NCBI GenBank assembly: GCA_017623655.1
Contig: JAGAON010000003.1
Location: 124,001-188,000, forward strand
Reading direction: 5' to 3'
From: Prevotella sp.
Lineage (GTDB): Bacteria; Bacteroidota; Bacteroidia; Bacteroidales; Bacteroidaceae
Length of the DNA: 64,000 bases
Made by a program: the position numbers and the translations under genes. Below, piece after piece: positions 17,663 through 26,662 of this stretch. Each line of letters starts with the position of its first letter. Within the stretch, counting starts at the first letter, position 1. The notes beneath the pieces were generated by a model, which was given only the letters and a program-made list of their open reading frames with translations, searched no databases and was not told where the DNA came from.

Positions 17663-19471
17663 CTATTCCTGATACATCTTTTCTATAATCTCCGCGTAGT
17701 TCTTTATGATGACAGGCCGCCTTGTTTTCAGCGTGTTTGTCAGCTCTCCGTTCTCCATTGTGAACGGTTCGGGCAGCAGTGTGAAGCGTTTTACCTGCTC
17801 ATATCCCGCCAGTCCCTGCTGCAAGGTGTTGATTCTCTCCGCCAGCATCTTTGTTATCTTCGGGTTATCGCACAGGTCTTGCCTGTTCCCGTACGGTATG
17901 TTGTATTCCCTTGCGAACTCCTCGAGCAGGCCGTATGCCGGCACTATCAGCGCGGACACGAACTTACGCTCGTCCGCTATCACCGCTATCTGCTCGATAT
18001 ATTTATCTACAAGCAGCTTGGACTCAACCGCCTGCGGGGCTACGTACTTGCCGTTCGAGGTCTTGTAGAGGTCTTTTATCCTTTCCGTCAGGAACAGTTC
18101 GTTGCCTTTCAGGTAGCCTGCGTCACCGGTTTTGAAGTACCCGTCCTCGGTGAACGCCTCCTTGTTGAGTGCCTCCCGCTTGTAATATCCCTTTGTGATG
18201 GTCGGTCCTTTCAGCAGAATCTCGCTGTTTTCCCCGATTTTTATGTCTATCCCGTTGATGGGAACGCCCACCGAGCCTACCGTGAACGGCTCGCCTTTGT
18301 GGTTGCATGACACCGTCGCCAGACTCTCCGTCAGGCCATATCCCACGATCATCTGTATGCCGATGCTCTTTACAAAGGTCTCAACCTCCGGCGATACCAC
18401 CGCTCCGGCAGTGGGGAAGATGTTTGGTTGCTCCAGTCCCAGCTGCTTTCTGACCAGCGCAAGGATGGTCTTGTTGATGAATTTGTATTTCAGTGCCAGC
18501 GCAAGTGACGGCTTCCTGCCCTGCGACTTGCACTCCACGTTCACCTTGCGGCCTGTCTCCAGCGCCTCGCGGAACAGCTTTCTCTGCATCGGTGAGGCCG
18601 CGTCTATCTTCTCCTGCACCCCTGCATACACCTTTTCCCAGAACCTTGGCACCGCCGACATACACGTAGGATGCCTCTCGCGCATAGCCTTTTGTATGTT
18701 GTGCGGGTTGGTGTTTATTATCAAAGTGGCCCCTTCGGTCAGTGCAAGCACGTCCCATCCGCGCTCGAAGATATGTGTTATGGGCAGGAACGTTATCACC
18801 CTGTCCCGCTCCGTGACGTCAACACACTCGTCGTTGGCCTTCAACGCCGCGGCAAACTGTCCCGCCGACAGCATGACCCCTTTCGGTTCGCCCGTCGTTC
18901 CCGACGTGTAGAGTATGTTGACGAGGTCGTTTCCGTTCAGTTCCGCCCACCGTTGTTCCAGTTCCTGCTCCTTTGTCATGTTGTGGGCGAGCCTCAAGAA
19001 GTCATGGAAATACATCGAACTGTTGTCGTGGTCGGCCAGTGTCACGGTGTGGTCGTAGATGATTATGCGCTCCAGTGTACCGCATAGCGCCTGCACCCGC
19101 CGCGCTTTGTCGTACTGTTCCTGCTCTCCCACGAACATAAACCTTATTCCCGCGTCGTTAATCACGTATTGCAGCTGGTTCTCCGAGCTTGTTGCGTAGA
19201 ACGGGACGGTCACCGCCCTTATGCCGAACGCGCCGAAGTCCGTGTAGATGTATTGCAGTGCGTTCTGCGAAAACACGCCGATGTTCTCCTGGACGCCCAC
19301 TCCGAGGCACAGCAAAGCGTCCGAGACACGCCTCACATTCTCTGAAAAGTCAGCCCACGAGACGGTCTTCCATGTCTCGCTGCCGAAGTCCTGATACTCA
19401 AAGACGGTTCTGCTGCCGTACTTTTTTGCCTGCTCGTGCGGGAGCATGGCCACATGACAAACAGTCTGCAT
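17663..19471 (-). CDS. Long-chain fatty acid-CoA ligase, AMP-forming
   Basis: Activates fatty acids to acyl-CoA through an acyl-AMP. It has 602 residues, as in FadD15-type enzymes. Motifs: the P-loop-like ILYTSGTTGEPKGVMLS (about 180-196), the GYGLTESLATVS core, the hinge TGDAGYLKGNELFLTERIKD, and the C-terminal catalytic Lys in ETKKILS-type position (NGELTNTLKTRRPVI). No signal peptide. A TTTG/TATTTTTG promoter precedes it. Substrate chain length is inferred only from the family. Confidence 0.9.
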   Translation of the reverse strand: MQTVCHVAMLPHEQAKKYGSRTVFEYQDFGSETWKTVSWADFSENVRRVSDALLCLGVGVQENIGVFSQNALQYIYTDFGAFGIRAVTVPFYATSSENQLQYVINDAGIRFMFVGEQEQYDKARRVQALCGTLERIIIYDHTVTLADHDNSSMYFHDFLRLAHNMTKEQELEQRWAELNGNDLVNILYTSGTTGEPKGVMLSAGQFAAALKANDECVDVTERDRVITFLPITHIFERGWDVLALTEGATLIINTNPHNIQKAMRERHPTCMSAVPRFWEKVYAGVQEKIDAASPMQRKLFREALETGRKVNVECKSQGRKPSLALALKYKFINKTILALVRKQLGLEQPNIFPTAGAVVSPEVETFVKSIGIQMIVGYGLTESLATVSCNHKGEPFTVGSVGVPINGIDIKIGENSEILLKGPTITKGYYKREALNKEAFTEDGYFKTGDAGYLKGNELFLTERIKDLYKTSNGKYVAPQAVESKLLVDKYIEQIAVIADERKFVSALIVPAYGLLEEFAREYNIPYGNRQDLCDNPKITKMLAERINTLQQGLAGYEQVKRFTLLPEPFTMENGELTNTLKTRRPVIIKNYAEIIEKMYQE

Positions 19472-19600
19472 AATACGTTATTTAGGATGGTTTCCATGGC
19501 CTTCCCACCTTGTCACCCCGTCTCTTGCGCCCGTTGTGCTGCCGTGCGTCGGGTAAGGGCGGTTGCCGGACGGTGTGACGGCGGCCATTTAATTCTGTTG

Positions 19601-19632
19601 CAAAAATATGTAAAAATTCCCGAACGGCCAAA
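19601..19632 (-). promoter_or_regulatory. Promoter of the acyl-CoA ligase gene
   Basis: On the minus strand TTTG (19632-19629), 20 nt, TATTTTTG (19608-19601), both matching the Bacteroidetes consensus. It lies back-to-back with the promoter of the REC-PP2C gene, with about 18 nt between the two -33 boxes. Confidence 0.75.
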
Positions 19633-19650
19633 TTTTTTGCCTGTTTTGTG

Positions 19651-19681
19651 TTGCCTGTTAAGGGAATTATTGCTACCTTTG
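19651..19681 (+). promoter_or_regulatory. Promoter of the REC-PP2C gene
   Basis: TTG at 19651-19653, 20 nt, TACCTTTG at 19674-19681. The chosen ATG at 19721 is 39 nt downstream, which supports it over an earlier in-frame start near 19436 that would precede the promoter. Confidence 0.85.
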
Positions 19682-19720
19682 TTCCCAAACTACTTATTTT
19701 TACCCGTAAAAACCACTGCC

Positions 19721-20884
19721 ATGGCGACAAAAATATTAAGTGTTGACGACGAGCTTGACCTCGAACTTCTGCTCACGCAGTATTTCCGGCGCAAGATACG
19801 CAAGGGCGAGTACGAGTTCTTCTTTGTCCACAACGGCATAGAGGCGTTGCAGACGCTGCTGGAGAATCCCGACATCGACATTGTGCTCAGCGACATCAAC
19901 ATGCCTGAGATGGACGGCCTCACGCTGCTGAAGAAACTCAACAGCCGCCACAATCCCGCCTTGAAGGTGATAATGGTCAGCGCATACGGCGAGATGAGCA
20001 ACATACGCACCGCCATGAACAACGGGGCTTTCGACTTCGCCACCAAGCCCATAGACCTTGAGGACCTGTCGGTAACGATAGAGAAGGCCATTGCGGAGAT
20101 AGAGTTCGTGAAGCAGACACAGCGCGAGCACGGGCAGCTTGTTGACATAAAGAGCGACCTTGCCCTTGCGGCGGAGATACAATTGGCGATACTTCCGAGC
20201 CGTTTCCCCCCGTTTGAGGAGCTGGCCGGCCGTGTCGATATATACGCTTCCATGAAGGCCGCGAAGGATGTGGGCGGCGACTTCTACGACCTTTACAAGA
20301 TAGACGATGACCATATAGGCTTCACCATAGCCGACGTGTCGGGCAAGGGAGTGCCGGCGGCGATATTCATGGCCGTCAGCCATACGCTGCTCAGGTTCGC
20401 CGGGCGCAAGAGTCTCGACGCGGTTTCGGTGATAACAGAGAGCAACGAGGTGCTGGCCAAGGAGAGTTTCGACTCCATGTTCGTCACGTTGTTCTACGGA
20501 ATATACAACGTCCGTACCGGAGAAGTGAAGTATGTCAATGCCGGACACAACCCGCCATACGTGCTGAGGCACGACGGCAGGCTGGAGACGCTGCCCGCAT
20601 CGCGTAACATCTGCCTCGGTGTGATAGACGATTACACCTTCCGCTCGGACATGGTGGAACTGAAACCCGGCGACGCCGTCATCGCCTTCACCGACGGGGT
20701 GACCGAGGCTTGCTCCATGTCCGGCGGCCTGTATGGCGAGGAACGCCTTGAGACGCTGCTGCGTGACAGTTCGGGTTCAGACGCCAGACAGTTGGTGGAA
20801 GGGATAAACGAGGCGGTGCGCGCATACGCCGAAGGTGCGGAGCAGAGTGACGACATCACGGTGTTGGCGCTGAAACGCAAGTGA
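19721..20884 (+). CDS. Response regulator with SpoIIE/RsbU-type PP2C phosphatase domain
   Basis: 387 residues. The receiver domain (about 1-125) has the acidic pocket VDDE, phospho-acceptor Asp58 in VLSDINMPEMDG and Lys in FATKPID. A short helical linker leads to a PP2C domain (about 165-387) with the metal-binding motifs DVGGDFYDLY, TIADVSGKGVPAA, NAGHNPPYVL and AFTDGVTEACS. Such proteins dephosphorylate an anti-anti-sigma factor or another serine/threonine phosphoprotein when phosphorylated. No anti-sigma or antagonist gene lies nearby. Its likely input is the kinase set at 22.7-26.4 kb. Confidence 0.93.
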   Translation: MATKILSVDDELDLELLLTQYFRRKIRKGEYEFFFVHNGIEALQTLLENPDIDIVLSDINMPEMDGLTLLKKLNSRHNPALKVIMVSAYGEMSNIRTAMNNGAFDFATKPIDLEDLSVTIEKAIAEIEFVKQTQREHGQLVDIKSDLALAAEIQLAILPSRFPPFEELAGRVDIYASMKAAKDVGGDFYDLYKIDDDHIGFTIADVSGKGVPAAIFMAVSHTLLRFAGRKSLDAVSVITESNEVLAKESFDSMFVTLFYGIYNVRTGEVKYVNAGHNPPYVLRHDGRLETLPASRNICLGVIDDYTFRSDMVELKPGDAVIAFTDGVTEACSMSGGLYGEERLETLLRDSSGSDARQLVEGINEAVRAYAEGAEQSDDITVLALKRK

Positions 20885-21001
20885 CGTTCAGAAGCATTGG
20901 CTGCGAAGGCTGCCACGACAGCGGTCGCCGCACGGTGCTTCTTTTCGCTTTTGTAAAGCATTGGTCTCGTGAGTGTTATGCAATCGGCGGCGAGACCCTC
21001 C

Positions 21002-21086
21002 GCAATCAGCACCTGTTTACCTCGTAAAAGGGTGCTGATTACACAGTGATCAGGTGCTGATTACAAGGTAAACAGGTGCTGATTAC
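21002..21086. repeat. 85-bp four-unit dyad array, copy 5
   Basis: Units start at 21002, 21024, 21046 and 21068; spacers CTC, ACA, AAG. It reads -C +A +P +C. The third unit begins GTGAT, a rare variant shared with the third unit of copy 11, together with the same ACA spacer. The ends are extended by CTCC on the left and GGAG on the right. It separates the phosphatase gene from the sensor genes. Confidence 0.96.
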
Positions 21087-21121
21087 GGAGCTACTGAAAT
21101 ACTATACCCCGGAAAACCGCA

Positions 21122-22753
21122 ATGAACGTACAGAAAATCATAAACAAGGGAATCCCGTTTCTACTCACGGCGGCCGTCAGCGGATGGCTGGCCTACTGGC
21201 TGTGCGCCGTTAAGTACGAGCGCACCGTGGCCGAGCTGAACGACAGGGTGGCCGAGCTGGAAGACAAAGAACTTTCAGCCATGGTGACAAAGCGTGTCAG
21301 CGAGCAGATGGAGGACATCGCCTTTCAGCAGAAAGCCATATCAGACCGCCAGCGCGACCGTGCGGAACGGCAGTCGAGGATTGCCGACATGGAGCGCGGC
21401 AAGGCGGAGATGGAGCGCGGACTGGCACGTGAGGCGGAGAGGCAGGCGGTGAAGGCGGCGCGCCAGGCCGACAGCATGAGGCTGCTGGCGGAACGCCAGA
21501 CCATCGTGGCGACGCAGGAACGGCAGGACGCACTCGCGGCAAGAGCCAAGGCCGACACGCTGTTCTACAACTCGTTGGGAAAGCTGCTGGCGCAGAATGC
21601 CATAGCGCAAAGCGACGCGGGAAGCGGGGAACTGGCGTCGCTGCTGAGCTTCGCGTCATGGCACTACGTCAACTCCTACGGCGGAGACGTCTATCAGCAG
21701 GATGTGTTCACGTCGCTGTTAAGGACGGCGGGAAACTCCATGAAACTGACGGGGACGCTCGTCGGCAGCGTGAGGAGCATGGCGAAGATAGGCGATGACG
21801 GGGAAAGGGGTGGAGACACGTTCGTGGCTGTCAGCGACTATGGCGAGATAGCCGTGCTCGTTCCGCAGCGGGAGGACGGCGGACAGGCGGCACGTTATAA
21901 CACGACGACCATATTTTCCGACTGCAAATGCGTCTTCCGGGATGTCTGCACAGACCCCTCCGGAGCTTGTTACGCACTCGACATAACGGGTAAACTGGTG
22001 CGGCGGCACGTCACGACACCGCAGATGGCGACGCCGCCTTTGCAGCTTCCCCAAGGCAGGTGGGAGCACCTGCTGCGGCGCAGTGACGGCAAACTGGTGG
22101 CCGTGGCTCACGACAAGGTGGCGTGGGTGGACGGGAAAACCATGACGGTGGCGGCTGCCGTGGAGGTGGAGGACGGCATAGCCGAGGCCGGACTGCTGGA
22201 TGATGAGCTGCTGTTGTTCTGCAATTCCGGCAGGATGATAGACTTCAAGGGCTATGAACGGCAGGCATCACTGCCCGTCACCATGCCCAAAGGCGAGGTG
22301 GTGACGGCTTTTGGCTACATGGCCGACAAGGGATGGCTTGTGCTGGGCACCGGGACAGGACCGATATACATATACGACCGCAACGGAAAGCTGCTCAGTT
22401 CGCTCCACGGGCACACCGGCAGAATTACTCATCTGGAACCGGCGTCGTGGATGCTCGTAAGCTCGTCATACGACCATACCGTAAGGTTGTGGGACATGAG
22501 GGACATCACTTCGCTCGTGACACCGGTGAACATAACCTACGACCGATGGCCGCTGTGCTTCGTGACAGACGAGAGACGGCATACCATCCGTGTGGGAATG
22601 GAGGGCGGAGACATACGCAGCGTCAACGTGTCGGCGGAAGGTAACGCGCTAAGCACGCAAAAGAACATCACGAGAGACTTCTCGTCAGACGAATGGGAGT
22701 ACTATATAGGTAAGGAAGTGCCTTACAGGACATTCAGAAAAGACGTGCCATGA
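21122..22753 (+). CDS. Membrane-anchored coiled-coil and beta-propeller (WD40) protein
   Basis: 543 residues. One membrane span near residues 11-30 (IPFLLTAAVSGWLAYWLCAV) after a positive N-terminus predicts most of the protein outside the inner membrane. A long charged coiled coil (about 32-140, repeated ER/RQA patterns) follows, then an alpha-helical module (LAQNAIAQSDAGSGELASLLSFA, about 153-190) often found before WD40 domains, then a propeller. A clear WD40 blade is LHGHTGRITHLEPAS..SSSYDHTVRLWDM (about 423-460). It overlaps the next gene by 4 nt (ATGA), so they are co-translated and probably partners. Role inferred as a sensor or scaffold. Confidence 0.75.
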   Translation: MNVQKIINKGIPFLLTAAVSGWLAYWLCAVKYERTVAELNDRVAELEDKELSAMVTKRVSEQMEDIAFQQKAISDRQRDRAERQSRIADMERGKAEMERGLAREAERQAVKAARQADSMRLLAERQTIVATQERQDALAARAKADTLFYNSLGKLLAQNAIAQSDAGSGELASLLSFASWHYVNSYGGDVYQQDVFTSLLRTAGNSMKLTGTLVGSVRSMAKIGDDGERGGDTFVAVSDYGEIAVLVPQREDGGQAARYNTTTIFSDCKCVFRDVCTDPSGACYALDITGKLVRRHVTTPQMATPPLQLPQGRWEHLLRRSDGKLVAVAHDKVAWVDGKTMTVAAAVEVEDGIAEAGLLDDELLLFCNSGRMIDFKGYERQASLPVTMPKGEVVTAFGYMADKGWLVLGTGTGPIYIYDRNGKLLSSLHGHTGRITHLEPASWMLVSSSYDHTVRLWDMRDITSLVTPVNITYDRWPLCFVTDERRHTIRVGMEGGDIRSVNVSAEGNALSTQKNITRDFSSDEWEYYIGKEVPYRTFRKDVP

Positions 22754-25521
22754 CAATACGCTTCAGGGAACATACCGTGAGAATGCTTGCGCTCGCGCTG
22801 CTCATTCTCGCCGCTGTGGCGGCGGGAGCGGACAACCGCGGCATACCGTTCGTGCGAAGTTATGGCGCGGCGGACTACAACGCGCATAACCGTAACTATG
22901 ACATCGCCTGCGACGCATACGGCACTGTCTTCGTGGCGAACTTCGAGGGACTGCTCTATTACGACGGCTCGGCGTGGAGAAAGATACATACTCCGGGCAT
23001 AAGCCGCGTCACCCGCATAGCAAGAGGCAATGACGGACGGATATGGGTGGGCGGATTCAACGTGCTCGGTTATCTGGAACCCGACGTAAAAGGCCGCCTG
23101 CAGCTGCGCACAATAGTGTCAGACAACGGCGGAAGACTGTTCGGTGAGGTCGATATGATAAAGGTGGAAGGCGATGATGTGTTTGTCCATACCTCGTCAG
23201 GCAGCTCTTATCTGCTGAAGAAAGGCCGCGCGTTGCGCAAGTTGTCGGGGCGGATGGCGGTGAAAATGGTGCAGACCACGGACTCGATAATGAACATCTC
23301 GATGCAGGGACAGGCCGTCTCCGCACTGCGGGGACAAGGCATAGAACTGCGGCAGGACGGTGCATCGAGGCTCATTACGGAGTCGGACGGACTGTGCAGC
23401 ACGGCCATTAACTTCATTACATACGACAAGCGCCGCACGGTTTGGGGCGCTACGGACAACGGGGTGTTTGCCATTGAGCTGCCGTCACCGTTCTCCTGCG
23501 TGTCGGAAGCGCAGGGATTGAAGGGCGAGGTGTATTCCATAGGCATGATAGGCGATACTGTTTTCTTCGGAACATTGCAGGGAATATACTGCCTTCGTGA
23601 CGGTATCGTGACGCAGATGCAGGGCATGAACCTTGCCTGCTGGCAGATAATGCCGCTCTCGGAAGGCGTGTTGCTGGCGGCAACGGCTGACGGTCTCTAC
23701 CGGATAACGGCCGGAGGACTGCGGAGAATGACGGACGGCAACACGCTGTCAGTATGCAAAGGCAGGGGAAACTTGCTCTATACGGGAGAGATGGACGGCG
23801 TGTATGAGGTGTCGGAAAGCGGCGGGTACAGGCTGATAGCGCCCATAGAGAAATGCGTGAAGGTGCAGATGACCGGCGGAACGCTTCATGTCGAGACCCT
23901 GTACGGGGAGTGTTGGAAGGTCTCTTTCGACGGGAGAGACAAGGTGGAGAAGGTTAATGGCCACGCTGCGGAGAACGTTGCGAAGATAGATTACATGGAC
24001 ACTGCGGGCAGAAGATGGTTTACCGACTCCGAGGGAAAGAACCTCCGGGTGTCCGTGAGGGGGAGGATAGACAGGAAACTGACCGAGTGGGTGAGGCCGA
24101 TGGCGGACAGAACGCTCAACGCACTACACGTGAAAGAGGGGCAGACGTTGTGGGTCGGAGGCGATTTCGGGGCCATAAACCTCAGCCTTTCCGCTATAAA
24201 TGACGGACGGACGGTGAGGGAAAAGGCGTCGTTGTATATACGTCAGGTGGTGGCTTTCAATGATTCCGTGATGTGGGGAGGTTATAGTCCCAAGGGCATC
24301 GTGCCCGTTACGGATGTGAGGGACATACGCCTGCCGTCGTCATGTCATAGGGTTACCGTTTATTTCTCTGCCGGAACGATGTCCATCTTCCATCCCACGC
24401 AATACCGTTACCGGCTTAACGGCGGCAGGTGGAGCGCATGGTCGAAAGACGCTTACGTGCGTTTCAACAACCTTTCATACGGCCCGTCGCGCCTGGAAGT
24501 GCAGGCGTTGGATCTCTTCGGAAGGGTCAGCGGCATGGCGAGTGTGGAGTGGTATCTCGAGTTTCCGTTCTATTGGAAGTGGTGGGCGGTGGTGTTCTAT
24601 GTCCTTGTGCTGGGGCTGTTGGTGCGCTCTGTGTCGCTGTACCGGATGAAAAGACTTGAACGTGACAAGCTGAGGTTGGAGCATACGGTGAGGGAACGCA
24701 CCGAGGAACTGTCAACGGCGCTTGATGATTTGCAGCGGACTCAGGTCGATTTGATGCGTATGGAGCGCACGGCTACGGCGGGAAAGCTGACGCAGGGGCT
24801 GATAGACAGGATTCTTAACCCCATCAATTACATTAACAATTTCTCGAAACTGACTTCCGGTCTGGCGAAGGATTTGCATGAAGACATAAAGGACGAGAAG
24901 GAAAACATGTCGGAAGAGAACTTCGACGACTGCGAGGATATTATCAGCATGATGCAGACTAACCTTGCGAAGATTGAGGAACACGGCGTGAACACCACGC
25001 GGACGCTGCGTGCCATGGAGGCGATGCTTAAGAACCAGATAGGCACTTTGCGCAGTACTGACATGACATCGCTGTGCAGGCAGGTGATGAGGGTGACCGC
25101 CGAGTACCACAAGAAAGACATTGAGGCGTGCGGGATAGTGCTGCATCCGGAGCTTCCGGAGACCCCGGTGATGTGCGATGTGGATGCTGACGCAATCAAC
25201 AGAGCGCTCATCGCGGTGCTGACAAACGCCGTCTATGCCGTGGTGAAGAAGTGGCAGCGGCAGCCGTACAGCCCGGAAGTGACGCTGAGGCTGACAACAT
25301 TGGGAGGCAGCCATATCGAGATTCTTGTCCATGACAACGGCATAGGCATAGAGGATGCCATTGTGGGCAAGGTGTTTGACCCGTTCTTCACCACCAAGCC
25401 GACCGGGGAGGCGGCGGGAGTGGGACTGTATCTGGCAAGGGAGATAGTGCAGGACCACAACGGAACCATTGCGGTAAGGTCTGAAAAGGATGTCTTCACG
25501 GAGGTCATAATATCCATATAA
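22750..25521 (+). CDS. Periplasmic-propeller sensor histidine kinase homologue lacking the phospho-acceptor His
   Basis: 923 residues. Signal peptide (about 1-27), periplasmic Reg_prop-type propeller (about 30-540; repeated blades such as AYGTVFVANFEGLLYYDG), a Y_Y_Y-like domain (about 545-608; RYRLNGGRWSAWSKD), a membrane span (about 611-632), a coiled coil, a DHp-like region, and an ATPase domain with N-box (ALIAVLTNAVYAV), G1 (HDNGIGIED), F-box (DPFFTTKP) and G2 (GVGLYLAREIV). In the H-box the His is replaced: LTQGLIDRILNPINYINNFS has Asp686 where the next gene has AHEIRNPLNF. It therefore probably cannot autophosphorylate in the normal way and may act with the next kinase. Confidence 0.85.
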   Translation: MTIRFREHTVRMLALALLILAAVAAGADNRGIPFVRSYGAADYNAHNRNYDIACDAYGTVFVANFEGLLYYDGSAWRKIHTPGISRVTRIARGNDGRIWVGGFNVLGYLEPDVKGRLQLRTIVSDNGGRLFGEVDMIKVEGDDVFVHTSSGSSYLLKKGRALRKLSGRMAVKMVQTTDSIMNISMQGQAVSALRGQGIELRQDGASRLITESDGLCSTAINFITYDKRRTVWGATDNGVFAIELPSPFSCVSEAQGLKGEVYSIGMIGDTVFFGTLQGIYCLRDGIVTQMQGMNLACWQIMPLSEGVLLAATADGLYRITAGGLRRMTDGNTLSVCKGRGNLLYTGEMDGVYEVSESGGYRLIAPIEKCVKVQMTGGTLHVETLYGECWKVSFDGRDKVEKVNGHAAENVAKIDYMDTAGRRWFTDSEGKNLRVSVRGRIDRKLTEWVRPMADRTLNALHVKEGQTLWVGGDFGAINLSLSAINDGRTVREKASLYIRQVVAFNDSVMWGGYSPKGIVPVTDVRDIRLPSSCHRVTVYFSAGTMSIFHPTQYRYRLNGGRWSAWSKDAYVRFNNLSYGPSRLEVQALDLFGRVSGMASVEWYLEFPFYWKWWAVVFYVLVLGLLVRSVSLYRMKRLERDKLRLEHTVRERTEELSTALDDLQRTQVDLMRMERTATAGKLTQGLIDRILNPINYINNFSKLTSGLAKDLHEDIKDEKENMSEENFDDCEDIISMMQTNLAKIEEHGVNTTRTLRAMEAMLKNQIGTLRSTDMTSLCRQVMRVTAEYHKKDIEACGIVLHPELPETPVMCDVDADAINRALIAVLTNAVYAVVKKWQRQPYSPEVTLRLTTLGGSHIEILVHDNGIGIEDAIVGKVFDPFFTTKPTGEAAGVGLYLAREIVQDHNGTIAVRSEKDVFTEVIISI

Positions 25522-25524
25522 AGC

Positions 25525-25560
25525 CTCCGCCCCATAACCTATAACCTTCAACCCTTCGCT
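25525..25560. repeat. Short CCAACC-type repeat remnant between the two kinase genes
   Basis: Contains CCCATAACCTATAACCTTCA and ACCCTT words like the right arm of the elements at 4216 and 8215, but no left arm is evident. It sits 4 nt after a kinase stop. Confidence 0.5.
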
Positions 25561-25616
25561 CGGCTTTGCCGCTTTCATGGCGACGAAGTAGCGGAGAAAG
25601 AACCCCAAACAACACT

Positions 25617-26441
25617 ATGGACGACAAACAGACAATGAAGGAACAACTGCTGAACATGCAGAAGATGGCTTCTCTCGGCATGATCAGCGCAGGGATAGCG
25701 CATGAGATACGCAATCCCCTCAACTTTGTCATTAACTTTTCCAAGCTGTCCGGCAGGCTTCTTGAGGAACTGGAGGAAGTGGTTGACGGGGTGAAGGACA
25801 GGATTGGCGGGGAGGATGCGGCCGATATTGCCGATATAGTGAGAGACCTTGCGCTGAATATGCAGAAGATTCAGGAGCACGGGGAGCGCGCCGTAAGTAT
25901 CATACAGGGCATACTCCTTATATCGAGGGGGAAGGAAAACGAGCGCATACCTACCGACATCCGCCACCTGTTGCATGAATACGTGTGGCTGTCTTACCAC
26001 TCCCGACGCGCCAACGACAAGGATTTCAACGTGTCCATAAAGGAGACGTACCAGCCGGAGATGCCTTATTGCATGGTGATACCGCAGGATTTGTCGCGGG
26101 CAGTCATCAATGTGATGAGCAATGCGTGCTATGCCGTGAAGCAGAAAGAGATGGAAGGCGACGCCGACGGCGGCGGGGTGTATGTCCCGACGATAGAGGT
26201 TACGGCGGCGGTGGCGGACGGACGGCTTGTGATAACCATCGCTGACAACGGCGTGGGGATTCCGGAAGAGGTGCGCGGGAAACTGTTCCGCCAGACGGTG
26301 ACGACCAAGCCGGTAGGCGAAGGCACGGGATTGGGGATGCAGATTACGCATGAGATAATAACAAAGAACCACAACGGGGAAATCAACATAGACTCAAGAC
26401 CGGGGGAAGGGACGACGGTTACTTTTGTCATTCCGCTGTGA
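25617..26441 (+). CDS. Soluble sensor-less histidine kinase
   Basis: 274 residues from the ATG at 25617 (MDDKQTMKEQLLNMQKMASL). An H-box with phospho-acceptor His (GMISAGIAHEIRNPLNFVIN, His about residue 29) is followed by a long DHp helix region and an ATPase domain with N-box (AVINVMSNACYAV), G1 (IADNGVGIPEE), F-like (FRQTVTTKPVGE) and G2 (GTGLGMQITHEII). No membrane span or sensor domain. Its DHp segment closely resembles that of the previous gene (shared NFSKL after the H-box), pointing to tandem duplication. An in-frame TTG at 25566 is rejected because it lies in repeat-like DNA. Confidence 0.9.
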   Translation: MDDKQTMKEQLLNMQKMASLGMISAGIAHEIRNPLNFVINFSKLSGRLLEELEEVVDGVKDRIGGEDAADIADIVRDLALNMQKIQEHGERAVSIIQGILLISRGKENERIPTDIRHLLHEYVWLSYHSRRANDKDFNVSIKETYQPEMPYCMVIPQDLSRAVINVMSNACYAVKQKEMEGDADGGGVYVPTIEVTAAVADGRLVITIADNGVGIPEEVRGKLFRQTVTTKPVGEGTGLGMQITHEIITKNHNGEINIDSRPGEGTTVTFVIPL

Positions 26442-26492
26442 TGACGCAACCGGATATTTCAAGATGAAATCCCGGCATTGTCTGATGGCATT

Positions 26493-26577
26493 GTAAAAGG
26501 GTGCTAATCATGTTGCAATCAGGTGCTGATTACACTGCAATCAGGTGCTGATCACGAGGTAATCAGGCGCTGATTAC
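26493..26577. repeat. 85-bp four-unit dyad array, copy 6
   Basis: Units start at 26493, 26515, 26537 and 26559; spacers GTT, ACT, GAG. It reads +A +P +P +P; the last unit has centre GGCGC. It is followed by AACGGCGTTT, as is copy 2. It lies between the kinase and the TonB receptor gene. Confidence 0.96.
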
Positions 26578-26662
26578 AACGGCGTTTGGCAAGCGTTGAT
26601 TTTCAGTCGGTTACAAAACGGCTTCCCGGGGTTGGTCTGACACACGAAAATATACTGTAAAA

